Notes under the pieces: model-generated
What the model was told of the DNA's origin: nothing
The model's input: the letters and a program-made list of their open reading frames with translations, nothing else
Databases searched by the model: none
Origin: Parapristionchus giblindavisi
Taxonomy: Eukaryota > Nematoda > Chromadorea > Rhabditida > Diplogasteridae
Length of the DNA: 64,000 bases
Assembly (NCBI GenBank): GCA_943737045.1
Contig: CALSFV010000459.1
Location: 1 to 64,000, forward strand
Direction of reading: 5' to 3'
In this document: positions 22,726 through 35,900 of the stretch, piece by piece
Numbering within the stretch: position 1 is the stretch's first letter
How the letters are laid out: each line of letters begins with the position of its first letter
Program-made: the position numbers and the translations under genes

Positions 22726-24972
22726 TTAACTAATCAATTGCATCATTTTAACATTTCTCTTCACTGCATTGGAGAAACAATTATTGTATTTAAAATGAAG
22801 TGGGACATTTTTCTGTGTGTTGTATGAAGGAGGTTGAAGACATGCAGTAGGAGTAGGACGAGAGGGTTTGGAGGATACTGTAGTTGATAATGATGCGAAG
22901 GGAATAGATGGATGAGGAGTGAGAGAATGACGAACTGATGATAGAAGCACCTAAAGAGATCAAAGATCACACAAAATTTAGATATAAAGTAACCTCATGA
23001 GCGAGAGCTTTTCGAATATTATTGGGTAGCATCTTTCTATTAGCTTTCGATACAGAATACATAGTGAGAACATCTACGGGACTAAAAGAAATATTCATTT
23101 ACAAATAGATTAGTTAAGTTAAAACAATATATAATTAATAATATAAACAAATGATGAAACTAACGGTGAGAATATATAGTTAACTGTTCCATCCACAATA
23201 TGAGGAGAGAATGATAATCCATATGATATAAGTCCTTTCACTATATTAATAGTTAATATCTTATCTTGTCTACTCATTAATGATGCATTCATCTCAATAT
23301 TAATCAATTAACTACATTCAATCACTTTTTTTCATTTATTCTCTTCATTGTAATATCTTCAATCATGAACATAGTGTTTATATCGATCCTCTATTGAACT
23401 TTAAGTCGCATATTGCCATTATTTGTAAAAAGTCCTTGTCACTTGTTTATCATATTTTTAGATCCATCTCTTGTACTCGATCTGATGTATATATTAGAGC
23501 TTTCAAATCATACGTACTCCCCATTATTGAATATGCCTCACCAGTTTGGTCACCCTTGTCAAAGGGGTTAGTTCGCCAATTAGAAAAGGTCCAACATGTA
23601 TTTACTAGATTACTGTATCATCGTTGTTCTCTTTCGTATTCCCTCCCTCCACCCTACCCTCAACGTTTGACCCTATTCTCGCTTAATTCGCTTTATCATA
23701 GAAGAATTGTTATTGATATCATTTTTGCCATTAAGATTTTGAGATGTGAAGTTGATATTCCTTGTAGTTGTTTCTATATTTTCAAGCCTTCATTTGGTCG
23801 TATATCCTCGTTTGCTTTCCATATCCCACGAGCCAAAAGAGAAAACCTTCGCTCTTCATTCTCTAATAGAACTTCCCGATTTCTGACAAAACTTCCTTCT
23901 ATCTTAGACCCACATCTGAGCACCAATTCCATTAAATCTAAATTATTATTATCTTGTGATTTAATTAATAATTTATGTATTGATATTTCGCCCCTTTAAA
24001 TGATGTCTCATATACACGATCCTCATTGCCATGTCAGTTTCCGTTCACACTGACTTATGCGGTCCTCTTCCGCTAGGGCCTCATCCACCCTAAATCATTG
24101 ATCCCACTCTGATCTTTGATCTTGGCATTTGAGAAAACGTTATTGAGACATCCCTGACCTTCTTCACCTTCCCCCATTTCCCTTTATCCATTTCCCCCGT
24201 TTATTCTCCCTGTGCAGATCTCTTAATTTTAATTCGTTAATTTTACTTGTTGAAACATCTTTATGATGTATGATAAATAAAAAAAAAACATATACAGTAC
24301 AGCAGAATCCCAAAGTGAAAATGGGCGCCCATTTGGTCCCTCCATTTTTTACGCTGTAAATAATGAATATCAGCCGTTCAAACTGATTGAGTTGTTTTAC
24401 TCCAGATTTGACCGAATTTACCACGGAAAGTTTGCAATTTTTAAAAGCATGTCAACTCAATTGCGCTAAGAAAAAGAAATGCTGGGAAAAGTCACTTTGA
24501 AATAGAAGTGCCGAGAGTGCGTGAGTTTTACAAAATTTTCGCGCGGCATTTGCCAAAAATTAATACAAATTAATATTTTCAATATTTTTTCTCAGGCTAC
24601 GTAATTTTTAAAATTCCAAACTTTTCATGATAAATTCGGTCAAATCTGGAGTAAAACAACGCAATCAATTTGAACGGCTGATATTCATTATCATACATTT
24701 TTGGTTCTCTTGCCGTTTATTTTTATATAGTGGGTCAATTCTCGAAATAGGGTGGGTAGATTCACAAAATTCGATATTTTCGTTTAAAAAACGTCATTTT
24801 TTAGCTTCCTTTCGCATCAAGTGGCGTAAAATGGGTCTTATATAGTGGGTCAATCCTCGCATTGCGAGGGTATGGCAATGTATGTTCATTATTCACCGTG
24901 TAAAAATCGAGGGGCCAAATGGGCGCCCAGGGTCACCCGGGGTGCCCATTTTCACTGGGGGATTCTGCTGTA

Positions 24973-25058
<86 letters not shown>

Positions 25059-28000
25059 GGATACCGTCTTAATGGGTGGTTGTAGAATAGAGATAATAAG
25101 AGGAAGAGTATCCTTGATGAGCTCATTACATGAACAATATGATGAGAGTGAACAACGAACATGTGTTAATGTATCCTATACCATATGAATATATCAATAG
25201 ATTAATTATCATTATTATTACCTCTGATTGTTTTCTTCGTAACTGTACATTCTGTGCATGACTAGGATACTGCAGTGTCGCTCTAAAATCAATTCATCAT
25301 TCTTTTCTAGTTGCTAAAAGTGAACTAGAACAATTCAGTGATTTGTTTATCGTTCTCATATACAGTACTGATCATATCTTACGAGTGATTGATCTTTACA
25401 TGTAGGATGAATGAATGATTTACATAGACCACAGAAAGTAAACAAAAGTAAGTAAAAGTAAAGTGATTGAGATTACAAGAGAGTAGGATAAATGAGAAGC
25501 ACCATAATGTAACTATCGCAAAATGACTGCTATCTCAAACGACGATATGCGGCATACCTTTTAGTTGACTAATTATAAAAAAAAATTAAGGAGCAATTTT
25601 CTCTTTAATTATAAGAGATATTTATTTGGCTTCTGATAATTTATGTAATACTTTATTATTTAATATGTATCGTTACATGCTCGGCATGTAGATAAATTTA
25701 TATAATTGGATTATTGCGCTCCAAACAGGGCTGTTTATGAGCGCACCACGATCGATATAAACGTTTCTGACATAATTGAACTACCGTAATTTACAGCAGA
25801 CTGAAAATATGCATTTTTTCGTATTCATTATTATTATTCAATGAAATGGACAACTAAAAACCCGTTTTGATTCCGGTAAATTTCCAAAAATGTGAACAAG
25901 AGCACCAGTGCTTCGGAATTTTTTACTACAAGACCCGCTGACCAAGTATGACTAATTATATTACACTGTAGTACAAATAATAATTGTATAAAAGATAAAT
26001 TACTTTGAATGAGTTGCGATGGTTATATGTAGAGATAAGAAGCACGGATTGATATATTTAGAAAGTGAGAAGTTCTTAGTAGCATGTACTAATGTATTGA
26101 ATGTATCTAATGTTGAGAAGATACGAGATGCTGATGTCAATGTATCTGAATAAAAGATCAAGATATAGATTGATAAAACTGTGCTAACTCGTAGTGAGAT
26201 TATTGATAGATGTATAATTATGATGAATTCCCATAATAAGTCTATCAGTATCCTCTTCTATAGCTACTCTTTCTACATTAGATAATCGATCACTCAATGG
26301 AAGTAGAAGACCTTTCCTAAATCAATAAATCAATCAATAAATCAATCAATACTCACTAACTAGCGCGAACTACGTTCGCGCCTCAGAGAGTTTTGCGCAT
26401 ATATATTATAATCGTTGGGATGGAGTTGGGATGGAGCTCCTCTCCATCTCAACTACGTTACCCCAATGCTTCTTGGCCGTTTTAATCGATTTTGGTACGG
26501 TAGTGGTACGGTAGGTGGGTTACGGTAGTTGAAAATGGTCTAGAAAAGTTTATCCCGTTTAGTTACACAAGGACGGACTAAGCACGGAATTTGTATCGCA
26601 AGTTTGATAAATAAAGTCAGTTTGCGTTAACGTGGCACTGTATGTGGGTTACGGTAGCCGAAAATATTCTGGAAAATTCTTTCACATCGAGTCACACAAG
26701 GTTGGACTAAGCACGGAATTTATATCGCAAGTTTGAAAATAAAGTCAGTTTGCGTTAACGTGGTAAGGTATGTGGGTTACGGTAGCTAAAAATATCTTAG
26801 AAAAATTTGTCTCGTAGAGGTACACAAGGATGGACTAACAAGGGAATCCTTTCAGCTCGCGGAAAGCAATCCAGATGAAAATTTGCCCAGGCATTGTTGA
26901 AAGCAATGGAAAATGATATGTGAAGTCGGAAAATGCAGCAGGGCAATACCCGAGCCGCAGCATCCATCCAAACTTGGTCAATTGTTGGCGCGCATTCGCC
27001 GCCAACAATGTGAATTTATTGTTCCTATCTCTGAAGAATGGTATCAATTTGATTGGTGAATGCATTGGAAAGTATCTCGTACATTACAGACAAAAAGATT
27101 CCGAAAAGATAACATCAAAGCTGTTGTACGAAGGAACTGCGCCACCAATAAGGTTTCATTCATTGCTTCAGAATGCGGCGAATGCGCACTAAGTTTGACC
27201 AAGTTTGGATAGATGCTGCGGCTAGGGTATTGCACTGCTGCATTTTTCGACTTCACATATCATTTTCTATCGCCTTCAACAATGCTTCTGCAAATTTTCA
27301 TCTGGATTGGTTTCCGCGAGCTGAAAGGATTCCCTTGTAAGCACGGAATTTTAAACATAAGATTGAAAAGTAAAGTCAGTTTGCGTTAACGTAGCATTAC
27401 GGTATATGGGTTACGGTAGCTGAAAATATTCGAGAAAAAATTGTCTCGTCCAATTACCCAAGGATGGACTAAGCACGGAATTTTTATCGCAAGTTTGAAA
27501 AATATAGTCAGTTTGCGATAACGTAGTACTACGGTAGATGGGTTACGGTAGCTGAACATGGTCTAGAAAAATTTGTCATGTCGTTTTACACAAGGACGGA
27601 CCAAGCAAGGAATTTTAATCACCAGTTTGAAAAATAAAGTCAGTTCACGATAAGGTGTACACACCAACATATAAACGTGTGATTTTCTCAGAATTTTGAT
27701 AAATGACCCCGGTTTTTTAGTTGCGTAATCGCCTTGTATCACAGTCGCGCACAAGTTATCAAAAAATGAGGATCCTAAGTGCCCAGTAAAGTAAAATGCT
27801 TAGCTCTCTAAGTAAGGTATGTAACTAGCGCGAACTACGTTCGCGCCTCAGAGTTTTGCGCATATATCTTTGGGATGGATCAACTACGTCCTACAATGCA
27901 TCTTTGCTGTTTTAATCGAATTTTGTACGGTAGAGGAACGGTAGGTGGGCTACAGTAGTTGATAATATTCGAGAGAAATTTGTCTCGACGATTTACACAA

Positions 28001-31000
28001 GGTGGGCCAGGCACGGAATTTTAATCTCAAGTTTGAAAATAAAGTTAGTTCGCGTTAACGTAGTACTACGGTAGATGGGTTACGGTAGCTGAAATGGTCT
28101 AGAAAAATTTGTCATGTCGTTTTACACAAGGTTGGAGCAATCACGGAATTTTAATCGCAAGTTTGAAAAATAAAGTCAGTTTGCGTTACAAGGGTACTAC
28201 GGTAGATGGGTTACGGTAGCTGAAAATGGTCTAGAAAAATTTGTCTTGTCGAGTTACACAAGAAAGTACCAAGCACGGAATTATTATAGCAAGTTTGCAA
28301 AATAAAGTCAGTTTGCGTTGACGTAGTACTACGGTAGATGGGTTACGGTAGCTGAAAATGGCCTCGAAAAATTTGTCTTGTCGAGGTACCCTAAGAGGGA
28401 CAAATAACGGAATTTTAATCGCAAGTTTGAAAAAAAATGCAAATTTGGTACGGTAGGGTTACGGTAGATGGGTTACGGTAGCTGAAAATATTCTAGAATT
28501 GTTCATCCCGTCAAGTTACCAAAGCAAGTAGAAAACATCAGAGTTTGAAAAATAAAGTCAGTTTGCGTTAACGGCAAATTTGGAACAGGCACGGCGTTGC
28601 AGCCTTTATGGTGTGCCGTGATATACGGCGCTTTTTTTATGGTGGCGAGGGGAAGCGACCAATTCGGTCAAGTTCGAGCTCAAAATGTTCGTATGGGCCG
28701 TCCGCATGCGATGGAGACGTTGCTTGGTGAAAAAGATGTAAAATGCGTTGACAAATCGATCGAGAATTTTGGGTTACTGTAGGCTTTGGGTTCTGACACA
28801 AGTTATTCCCGATTTTCTCAAAAATTTGAAAGGTGACCCCGGTTTTTTAGTTGCGTAATCGCCTTATATCAGTCTTCCACACAGGTTATCAAAAAATGGG
28901 GATCCTAAGTGCCTAGTAAAGCAAAATGCTTAGCTCTCTAAGTAAGGTATGTAATAGCGCGAACTACGTTCGCGCCTCAGAGAGTTTTGCGCATATGTAT
29001 TATAATCGTTGTTATGGAGTTCCGCTCCATCTCAACTACGCTTTTGCAATGCTTTTTGGCCGTTTTAATCGAATTTTGTACGGTAGTGGTACGGTAGCTG
29101 GATTATGGTAGTTGAAAATATTCGAGAAAAATTTGTATAGTCGATTTACCCAAGGAAGTACCAAGAACGGAATTTTTATCGGAATTTGGAAAAAAAGTCA
29201 GTTTGCGTTAACGCAGTACTACGGTAGATGGCTTACGGTAGCTGAACATGGTCTAGAAAAATTTGTCTCGTCGATATATCCAATTAAGTACCAAGCACGG
29301 AATTTATAACGCAAGTTTGAAAAATAAAGTCATTTTGCGTTAACGCAGTACTACGGTAGATGGCTTACGGTAGCTGAAAATGGTCTAGAAAAATTTGTCT
29401 CGTCGAGTTACCCAAGTCGGGACGAAAAACGGCATTTTAATCAAAAGTTTGAAAAATAAAGTCAGTTCACGATAAGGTGCACAGACCAACATATAAACGG
29501 GTGATTTTCTCAGATTTTTGATGATTGACCCCCATTTTTTTGTTGCGTAATCGCCTTATATCACAGTCGCGCACAAGTTATCAAAAAATGAGGATCCTAA
29601 GTGCCCAGTAAAGTAAAATGCTTATCTGTGTAAGTAAGGTAAGTAACTTATCTGTGTAAGTAAGTATGTAATCATGGAAGTACTGTACCTATCAAGATGT
29701 TTAGAAAAGTCAAGTACAGTACTCCAATGGGCAAAGATATTAGAAGAATGTGGGCGAGCTTTCTCCATAGCTCTTTCTACTTCTGATACAGTCAATGTAG
29801 TATTATTGGAATGAGATGCCATTGATAGATACTGTAATAGTGATAGATGAGGAATGTATGATATAGTAGTACAATACCTGGAGTATATTGAGAGACAATC
29901 TAATATCACATTGAGTCAATCTTGTAAGGCATTCCAATGCAGCTCTATCCACTCTCATATTCTCATTTCCAATAATCTATAACCATAGATTAATAATAAT
30001 CATCAAATGTATATACCTGTGAAAGTCTTTCTATCATTCGTGCAGGTTTAGTTTGAATCATATTGACAATAAGAGATACTGGACGAAGTTCACGAAGAGC
30101 AGGAGTATACCTAAATAGATGAATATACATCATGACACATATATTAGAATAAGTAACCTACAGATTGTTACATATAGCAATGATCGGTCTTCTCATTTTC
30201 TTTCTATCATTAGCTCCTATTGTTTTGATTAACCATTTAATAGTATCAATAGGAGCACCATCTATTTCATCCAATACTATACACATAGGACGACGATCCT
30301 ACAATCAATCAATAAATCAATCAATTGTATAATGATAGTATTATAATAACTAACACCATCAAGTGTTCGTGTACTTCTCATAGCTCCTTCAATAATCTTC
30401 TCTAGATCTCCAACATTTCTACTATCACTAGCATTAGTCTCAACAACTGAATATCCAGCCAATCTAGCAGTAACTCCAACTAAAGTAGTCTTTCCCAATC
30501 CAGCTGATCCCGCTAATACAAGTATCTTAAAATGAGGACGACGAGGATTTCCTCCATCCATTCCATATAATATTGATTCCTTTTCATCCATTCCTGATTG
30601 AATGACATCATCTCTCACTTTACGACCAAATACACATTCATCCCATAGACGTAACCATTGAAGAACTTGACGATTCAATGACTACAATCAATAACATGTA
30701 ATATATTCATTATGATAGTACTTACATCAGGTGATAATAGATCAGTATAGTTGGTAGGTGCATATTTATTGACCCATAGGCCATCATCAATATCAGTAGT
30801 CTCCATCATATACATTCTTTCATTATCAATCAAATTAGATTCTTTCTCCATCGATCGATCATCTCTATACAAAAGGGTTATGATCACACAGATCGATAAA
30901 AACAAAGATATCACATTTTACCACAAAAGAACAGTATCGGAAAAGGGGCTACTCTGGATTACAAATCTTAAGTGTACTTATAAATTTATATTAAGTAAAT

Positions 31001-32047
31001 TACAAGTGAAAGGTAAGTCCACTTAAAGTGGTGTGGTATACCGTAATGCATTTCGTGAAATATTATTTCACTTGTAGTTCAATTAAAGTCTAATTTAAGT
31101 AAATGAAGTAAACTTTAAGTTTTGTAAAACCAGAGTAATAAACACTTTCCAAAAATATTCAGCAGTAAAATATTGTAAAACACAAGCATACCTTAATTGT
31201 TTGGCTTCGGCAACTAATTTGTCGGTTGGGAAAGCAGACATAGATTTGTCCCTTACATTAGTATAGTTGGCTAGATTATTAATGGCTCTTCTAGAACGGA
31301 ACAGACGAACATACATTCTCAAAAAAATTAATCGAGATATTTAAATCTTATAGATATAATAGATATGAACCTATCATGACAATCTTGACTACTAATACCA
31401 ATCCATGGTGATCCATCTACGGGAGGTCGCTCCATTATCTATATTCACATCTTATTATACATAAATAGTAGTACATATCCAATAAACCAATTGTCCATAA
31501 TCCTCATCATCTTCATCTATCATATCATCATCATTAATCTTATCATTCTTCCAAATCTTCTCAGCTCTTCGTTGTCTAGCCTCAATCATCAATCAATCAA
31601 TAATTCTCTCAACATATAGTAAAGCTACTTGCAGAATCCTCGAAGTCAATCGATCAATAACAGCGTTATCGGATTCTTGTTTAGCTCTTTTCGCTTCCCT
31701 CTCACCCGTTCCACAATCCATCCGCATATGCCAATCTTAATTATCATATCCTACCTTTTTTTAATTAAAATTAAATGAATAGATGGCATACCGATAGGGT
31801 GGACATAAATATTATCATCAGGAACACTATCAAGCTGATCTCTCATTCTCTTAGCAATTCTTCCCCCCATATCATTCAATCGAGACATTGCTAATGTACT
31901 ATTGTTCTCATCGCTTATTTCATCACTGAAAATCCCATCTCAACACATCGAAATATGAATTACCATAATGAGCTATACACACCTAGGATAGGTCATTGGT
32001 TCATCTCCACCGTATGTCCCTACGACGTTATATTCATCATCATCCAT
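22726..32047 (-). CDS. CHTF18: CHTF18, large subunit of the CTF18-RFC clamp loader
   Basis: The alternative clamp loader acts on PCNA in sister-chromatid cohesion and replication. Nineteen exons were read from 31983-32047 down to 22726-22950; they sum to 2,415 nt (804 aa) with all phases matching. N-terminal exons are acidic. WVNKYAPTNYTDLLSPD precedes the AAA+ module: Walker A AGSAGLGKTT (residues 301-310), VVETNASDSR, Walker B IVLDEIDG (about 361-368), AICNN sensor, then CTF18-specific helices. The C-terminus FKYNNCFSNAVKR corresponds to the conserved FRFNEGVSNAVRR end that binds CTF8/DCC1. Two introns are huge for this locus: 26317-29688 (3.4 kb, tandem array) and 23293-25064 (1.8 kb, LINE, MITE, AT repeat). 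No frame break was seen despite the insertions. Confidence 0.92.
23360..24290 (+). mobile_element. 5'-truncated non-LTR retrotransposon in a CHTF18 intron
   Basis: The frame 23,394-23,999 encodes the RT C-terminus: IRAFKSYVLPIIEYASPVWS, QLEKVQHVFTRLLYHRC and LTLFSLNSLYHRRIVIDI, ending at a stop at 23,999. A 3' UTR with CT-rich blocks runs to GATGTATGATAAATAAAAAA at about 24,270-24,290. It is the same class as the copy at 14,640-15,367, with a different tail. It is antisense to CHTF18 and lacks the 5' part. A Tc1-like MITE starts right after the tail. Confidence 0.85.
24293..24977. mobile_element. Tc1/mariner-like MITE, CAGTACAGC family
   Basis: The element 24295-24975 (681 bp) starts CAGTACAGCAGAATCCC and ends GGGATTCTGCTGTACTG, with TA on both sides. 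Subterminal GGGCGCCCA-type sequence and GTTGTTTTACTCCAG match the ends of the 4.1-kb palindrome at 7478-11616, so this is a shorter member of that family. It lies in CHTF18 intron 16. Confidence 0.8.
24976..25055. repeat. (AT)n microsatellite
   Basis: About 40 uninterrupted AT units directly abutting the TA target of the MITE. It lies 10 bp from the donor side of CHTF18 exon 25065-25175. Confidence 0.95.
26357..29650. repeat. Tandem array of ~130-bp units in three super-units, inside a CHTF18 intron
   Basis: Each super-unit starts TAGCGCGAACTACGTTCGCG (about 26,358, 27,832, 28,955), a perfect hairpin, and ends with GAGGATCCTAAGTGCC and GTAAGGTATGTAA (about 27,822, 28,953, 29,650). Between them run ~130-bp units with GGGTTACGGTAGCTGAAAAT, AAGCACGGAATTTTAATCGC and AATAAAGTCAGTTTGCGTTA. 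Super-units shrink from about 1.47 kb (with a 499-bp MITE) to 1.12 and 0.69 kb. On the minus strand the hairpin is followed by CTAG-T, loosely like a Helitron 3' end; this is weak because one copy reads CTATT. It may be a plain satellite. Confidence 0.8.
26836..27340. mobile_element. PIF/Harbinger-like MITE, second copy, TAA target
   Basis: The element 26839-27337 (499 bp) starts CAAGGGAATCCTTTCAGC and ends with the complement. The target TAA is duplicated at 26836-26838 and 27338-27340. Neighbouring array units read GGACTAAGCACGG uninterrupted, so the empty site is visible next door and proves the 3-bp duplication. The arms pair over about 150 bp. Confidence 0.85.
30950..31137. mobile_element. 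Small TA-flanked MITE in a CHTF18 intron
   Basis: The element 30952-31135 (184 bp) has inverted ends CTCTGGATTACAAATCTTAAG and its imperfect complement, with TA on each side, and an inner inverted pair around TTACAAGTGAAA. It fits a Tc1/mariner-type MITE, distinct from the CAGTACAGC family. Confidence 0.6.
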
Positions 32048-32955
32048 CCTGAGAAATGTAAACTCAACCACAGTATTCCATAACACAACAAGTAAAAAGG
32101 ACGATTTGCAACATCTTGCTCCTCCAAGACATACTGTGAATCAATACTTTATCTTATTATTTAAAACATTACACAAATTGAAATATGCAGAATTAGAAAG
32201 CAAAAAAAATGAAAGATTAGCCGTTGTACTGCTGAAACGAGCGGAATGACTGTGCTTTGAGATTTGAATGATTAAAAAGTAGCAAAATTTAGAACACAGA
32301 CTGTCAGCAAGCTTCAGAGCAACCACAGTAAGAACACTTAAGAGAATTCTTAGGTTCAAACAACCAAGAACAATTAGGAATCAAGATTCCTTCAGTAAGG
32401 ACTGCGACTCATTCCCCACTACAGTACGCAGATTTCAAAAGACAAGAGGCAATCAACTATACAACAATGATGCTAAGCCAACATCTTGCACAGATCGTTT
32501 CCATGAGCATTATATAAAAATCCTCATCCGTTTTGACTCTTAACGATTTAAAAATATATAGATAAAAAACCTAAGCAGCCATCAAACAAAACAAGGTCAT
32601 TGGTTTAATTAGCAGATATCAAACTTGGAATTCACAACTTGTATGCTTACAAAGGGATTATTAATGAAGGGTCTGAGAAGGAGATTGAATATATAACGTA
32701 TAATTAACGGGGAGCGCGAATGGAGAAGGAAAGGTTGGCATAACCGGAGGTCTGTAGAATGAGAGTCGTAGCAGATCTAGATTAAAGTCTGGACGGAGGA
32801 TGACGATGAGATTAGTCTAGTACAAACCCAAAAGTTGGAAAGGAAAATGAAAATGTGGGCAATATCAAGATGCGGTATGGAACGGATAGTATACACAGGG
32901 ACAATTATTTTTAAGAAAAGAAAGGAGGGAATAGACAAATGCAAACTGGCAATAA
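32048..32955. other. Spacer between G3BP 3' end and CHTF18 start
   Basis: 908 bp with no supported coding exon. It should hold the G3BP 3' UTR and the CHTF18 promoter. Base composition is less AT-biased than the introns. No repeat was recognised. Confidence 0.5.
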
Positions 32956-35900
32956 TTAGTTGTTACTGTTATGGAAGCCTCGTCCTCTTCCGCCTCGTGG
33001 TACAAATCCGCCTCTTCCTGTTGATCCACGTGGACGATATCCACCACGCATGTTTGATGTGCGTGGTTCAGATATGGAGACAGAAACTTCACCGTCATAT
33101 CCGAATGAGGGAATGTTAACCTTGAGAACGTGCGCATTCGCATCCTGAATAGGAATTTACACATTACGTTCGAAAAATATATTGATTGAAGTTGTACAGG
33201 CTGTTAGAAAATACGTACATCCTTTCTGCAAGCATCGAACACTTTCTTAGCTTCAGCAGCATTCTTCATAGCGACAAATGCGAATGCAGCAGATAGACGA
33301 GGACCGTCAGCTGAGTTCTGTTCGAATACCTTACGAGGTACTTGAACAGAGTCAACCTCACCAAATTCTGAAATCAGAGAATTTTTTTTTAACTAACAAG
33401 AGTACTAACGGCTGAAAACATCAATAATCTCAGCGATGACCAAAGGTTCGTCAGACAAGTCCGGAATCGTATTACGGACTATTCCGCCAATATAGAGTTT
33501 GGATCCAGATTCCTCTGAAAAAAAATTTAATTCGATTTTTCCAAATTTCGAAAAGTATATTGCAAACTACGAAGTCTGGAAGCATTTTGGATTTTTCTTT
33601 GCGAAAAGACCGCAATTGGAAATCTGTAACGTAGCTATTAGACCTAAGAATTTCCCCATAAAATCAAATAGACATCAACATAGGGTATAAATTGTGGGAG
33701 GGTTGGGGGCTAACGAGAAATTGGATCATAAATGCAATTGCAGTTCTCCTCGATGGCGATTGGCAAAAAAATGACCCAAACTTTTCCAAGCGGTAGGAAA
33801 CATTCATTAACCGGCCATTAATCACTGATTCAGCAAACATCTTAAAAGAACTCACTCCTCTCCTGATGTTCACGTACTTCCCGCTTATCATGATGTCCAT
33901 TCTGCTGAATTTCTACTGGAGCTTTCTCTACCTTTGGGACTCTCTCAATGGTCTTAGCAGGAGCCGGGGGGGCGGGTGTTGGGGCGGTCTTTGCTCCGCC
34001 GCCAACAAGACGGGCCCATGTCTTCGGCTCTTCGATCATAGGGGCTGGAGCTGGTGCCGGCGTGGGAGCAGGTGTAGCAACAGGGACTGGAGTAGCGACA
34101 GGAGCATCCTATATATTTTTAAATACATATTCGGGAAATTTCCTTTCAAGAAGTAATGCATCTCTTCGGTGATAAGACGTTTCAGAAATTTCGCTTCAGA
34201 AAATAACATTTCGGAAAATCTTTTCCAGAATAGGACGTTTCAGAAATTTTCATTTCAGAAATGCCAACTCAGAAAAGGACGTTTCAGAAATTTTCATTTC
34301 GGAAATGCCAACTCAGAAAAGGACGTTTCAAAAAGAGAAGATCGCTTAGAATAAATTTAGTAGCATTCAATTACAACGGGAAATTTTTCTGAAACTTCCT
34401 TTTCTGAGTTGATATTTCTGAAAAAAAATTTCTGAAACGTCCTTTTCTAAGTTGGAATTTCTGGAAAAAAATTGCTGAAACGTCCTTTTCTGGAAAATCA
34501 TATCTGAAGTGGACATTTCTGAAACGTCCTTTTCTGAAGAGGATTTTCTCAAATAGCACTTTCTGAAGTGAAATTTCTGAAACGTCTTATCACCCATCTC
34601 TTCAACACATAGATTTCCAGAAGAAAAAAAATAACAAAAAAAGGAAATACCTGAACAATAGGTGCTGGTTTAGAGGCTTGTTCAAACTTTTCATGTTTTG
34701 GAGGCTTGTTCTCCTTCTCTTTCTTAGATGTTGGCTCAGAATGTTGCTTTGCTAAAATATAAATCATGTATAACAAAATGTAACAAGCATTAATTCACGT
34801 TTAGCAGCAGGCTTCTCAGGTGTAGGAATAGTAGCCGCTCCATGTCCGTTCACCTTAGGGGCAAGCTTAAAAATATAACTAGAAAAATAAGTTACTTCAA
34901 TTTAAAACATACAACTGGGATTTGAGGTTCAGGCTTTGGTGAGATCTCAGTGATAGCTTTGTCTTTCTCATCAATCATGAAGCAGGAATCAATAAACTGA
35001 AAATAAAAGGAATAAAAATGTAATTTTATAACGAAATAAATGAACGAATCTCACAAAATAATTCAGAAAGAATCGTGGTTATCTCGTAGAGCAGAACCTA
35101 TCGCTATCATTTATTGGATTTCAAAACGGGAGAATTACCTGGAAGATATCATTCTGCACGAAGAATTTCTTCGGTGTCTGCTGGCAGAGAACGAAAGTTT
35201 GGATGAAACGTTTAGTGGGAGCCAACTCTGAGGGTTGCATTTCTCCGCACACTTGGAGGACGATTCCCTGGCCAAGAGAGTGAGATCCCTGAAAATCTCA
35301 ATGAATTTTAAAAAACTGTGATATGAATTACATGTGGGCAAGATCCGTAAAAATATGTATACCGGTTGCAAATTTGTTACTATGGCAGGCTCACGGGGGC
35401 GGCTGCACCCACATGTCCAAAAAATGGCGAATAAGCAAAGATAAATATAGGAAGCCTATTTAAAAACGATATCAGCCAGCTTATTCAAGGAAAAAAAGTG
35501 TGATACCAAGGGGAAAGTTATCGAAATCAGGTAAAAACTTGAAAATCAGGCAAAATTCAAATCCCTGAATCACTAACACTATCCCTGAATCACTAACACT
35601 ATCCCTGAATCACTAAAAAAATTACTTTTATAAGTTAAATAGTCGAACTCTCTGGCACGTTGCCAATTGTTATCGGAACGAACAAATAAAATTTCCGACT
35701 TGTATTTTTTACCAATCCAAAATCTTGAACACTAAATACAGTAAGTCGGCCCAAAAAATAGCCACCCCTCGCAGTTATACGGTCGCCTTCCCCGCCCTAG
35801 TGGCGGCATAAACAAAAATGCAGAAAGTTTGACTCTATCATAAAATTCAAAATTTAACTTAAAGGGATAGCAACCATTATCGAACAGCGTAACCTAAACA

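Noticed and set aside
24845..25162. YIYIYI-type frames on both strands
   Set aside because: Translation of the AT microsatellite.
33842..34172. Plus-strand Gly/Ala-rich frames near 33.9-34.2 kb
   Set aside because: Shadow of the Pro/Ala-rich G3BP linker exon on the opposite strand.
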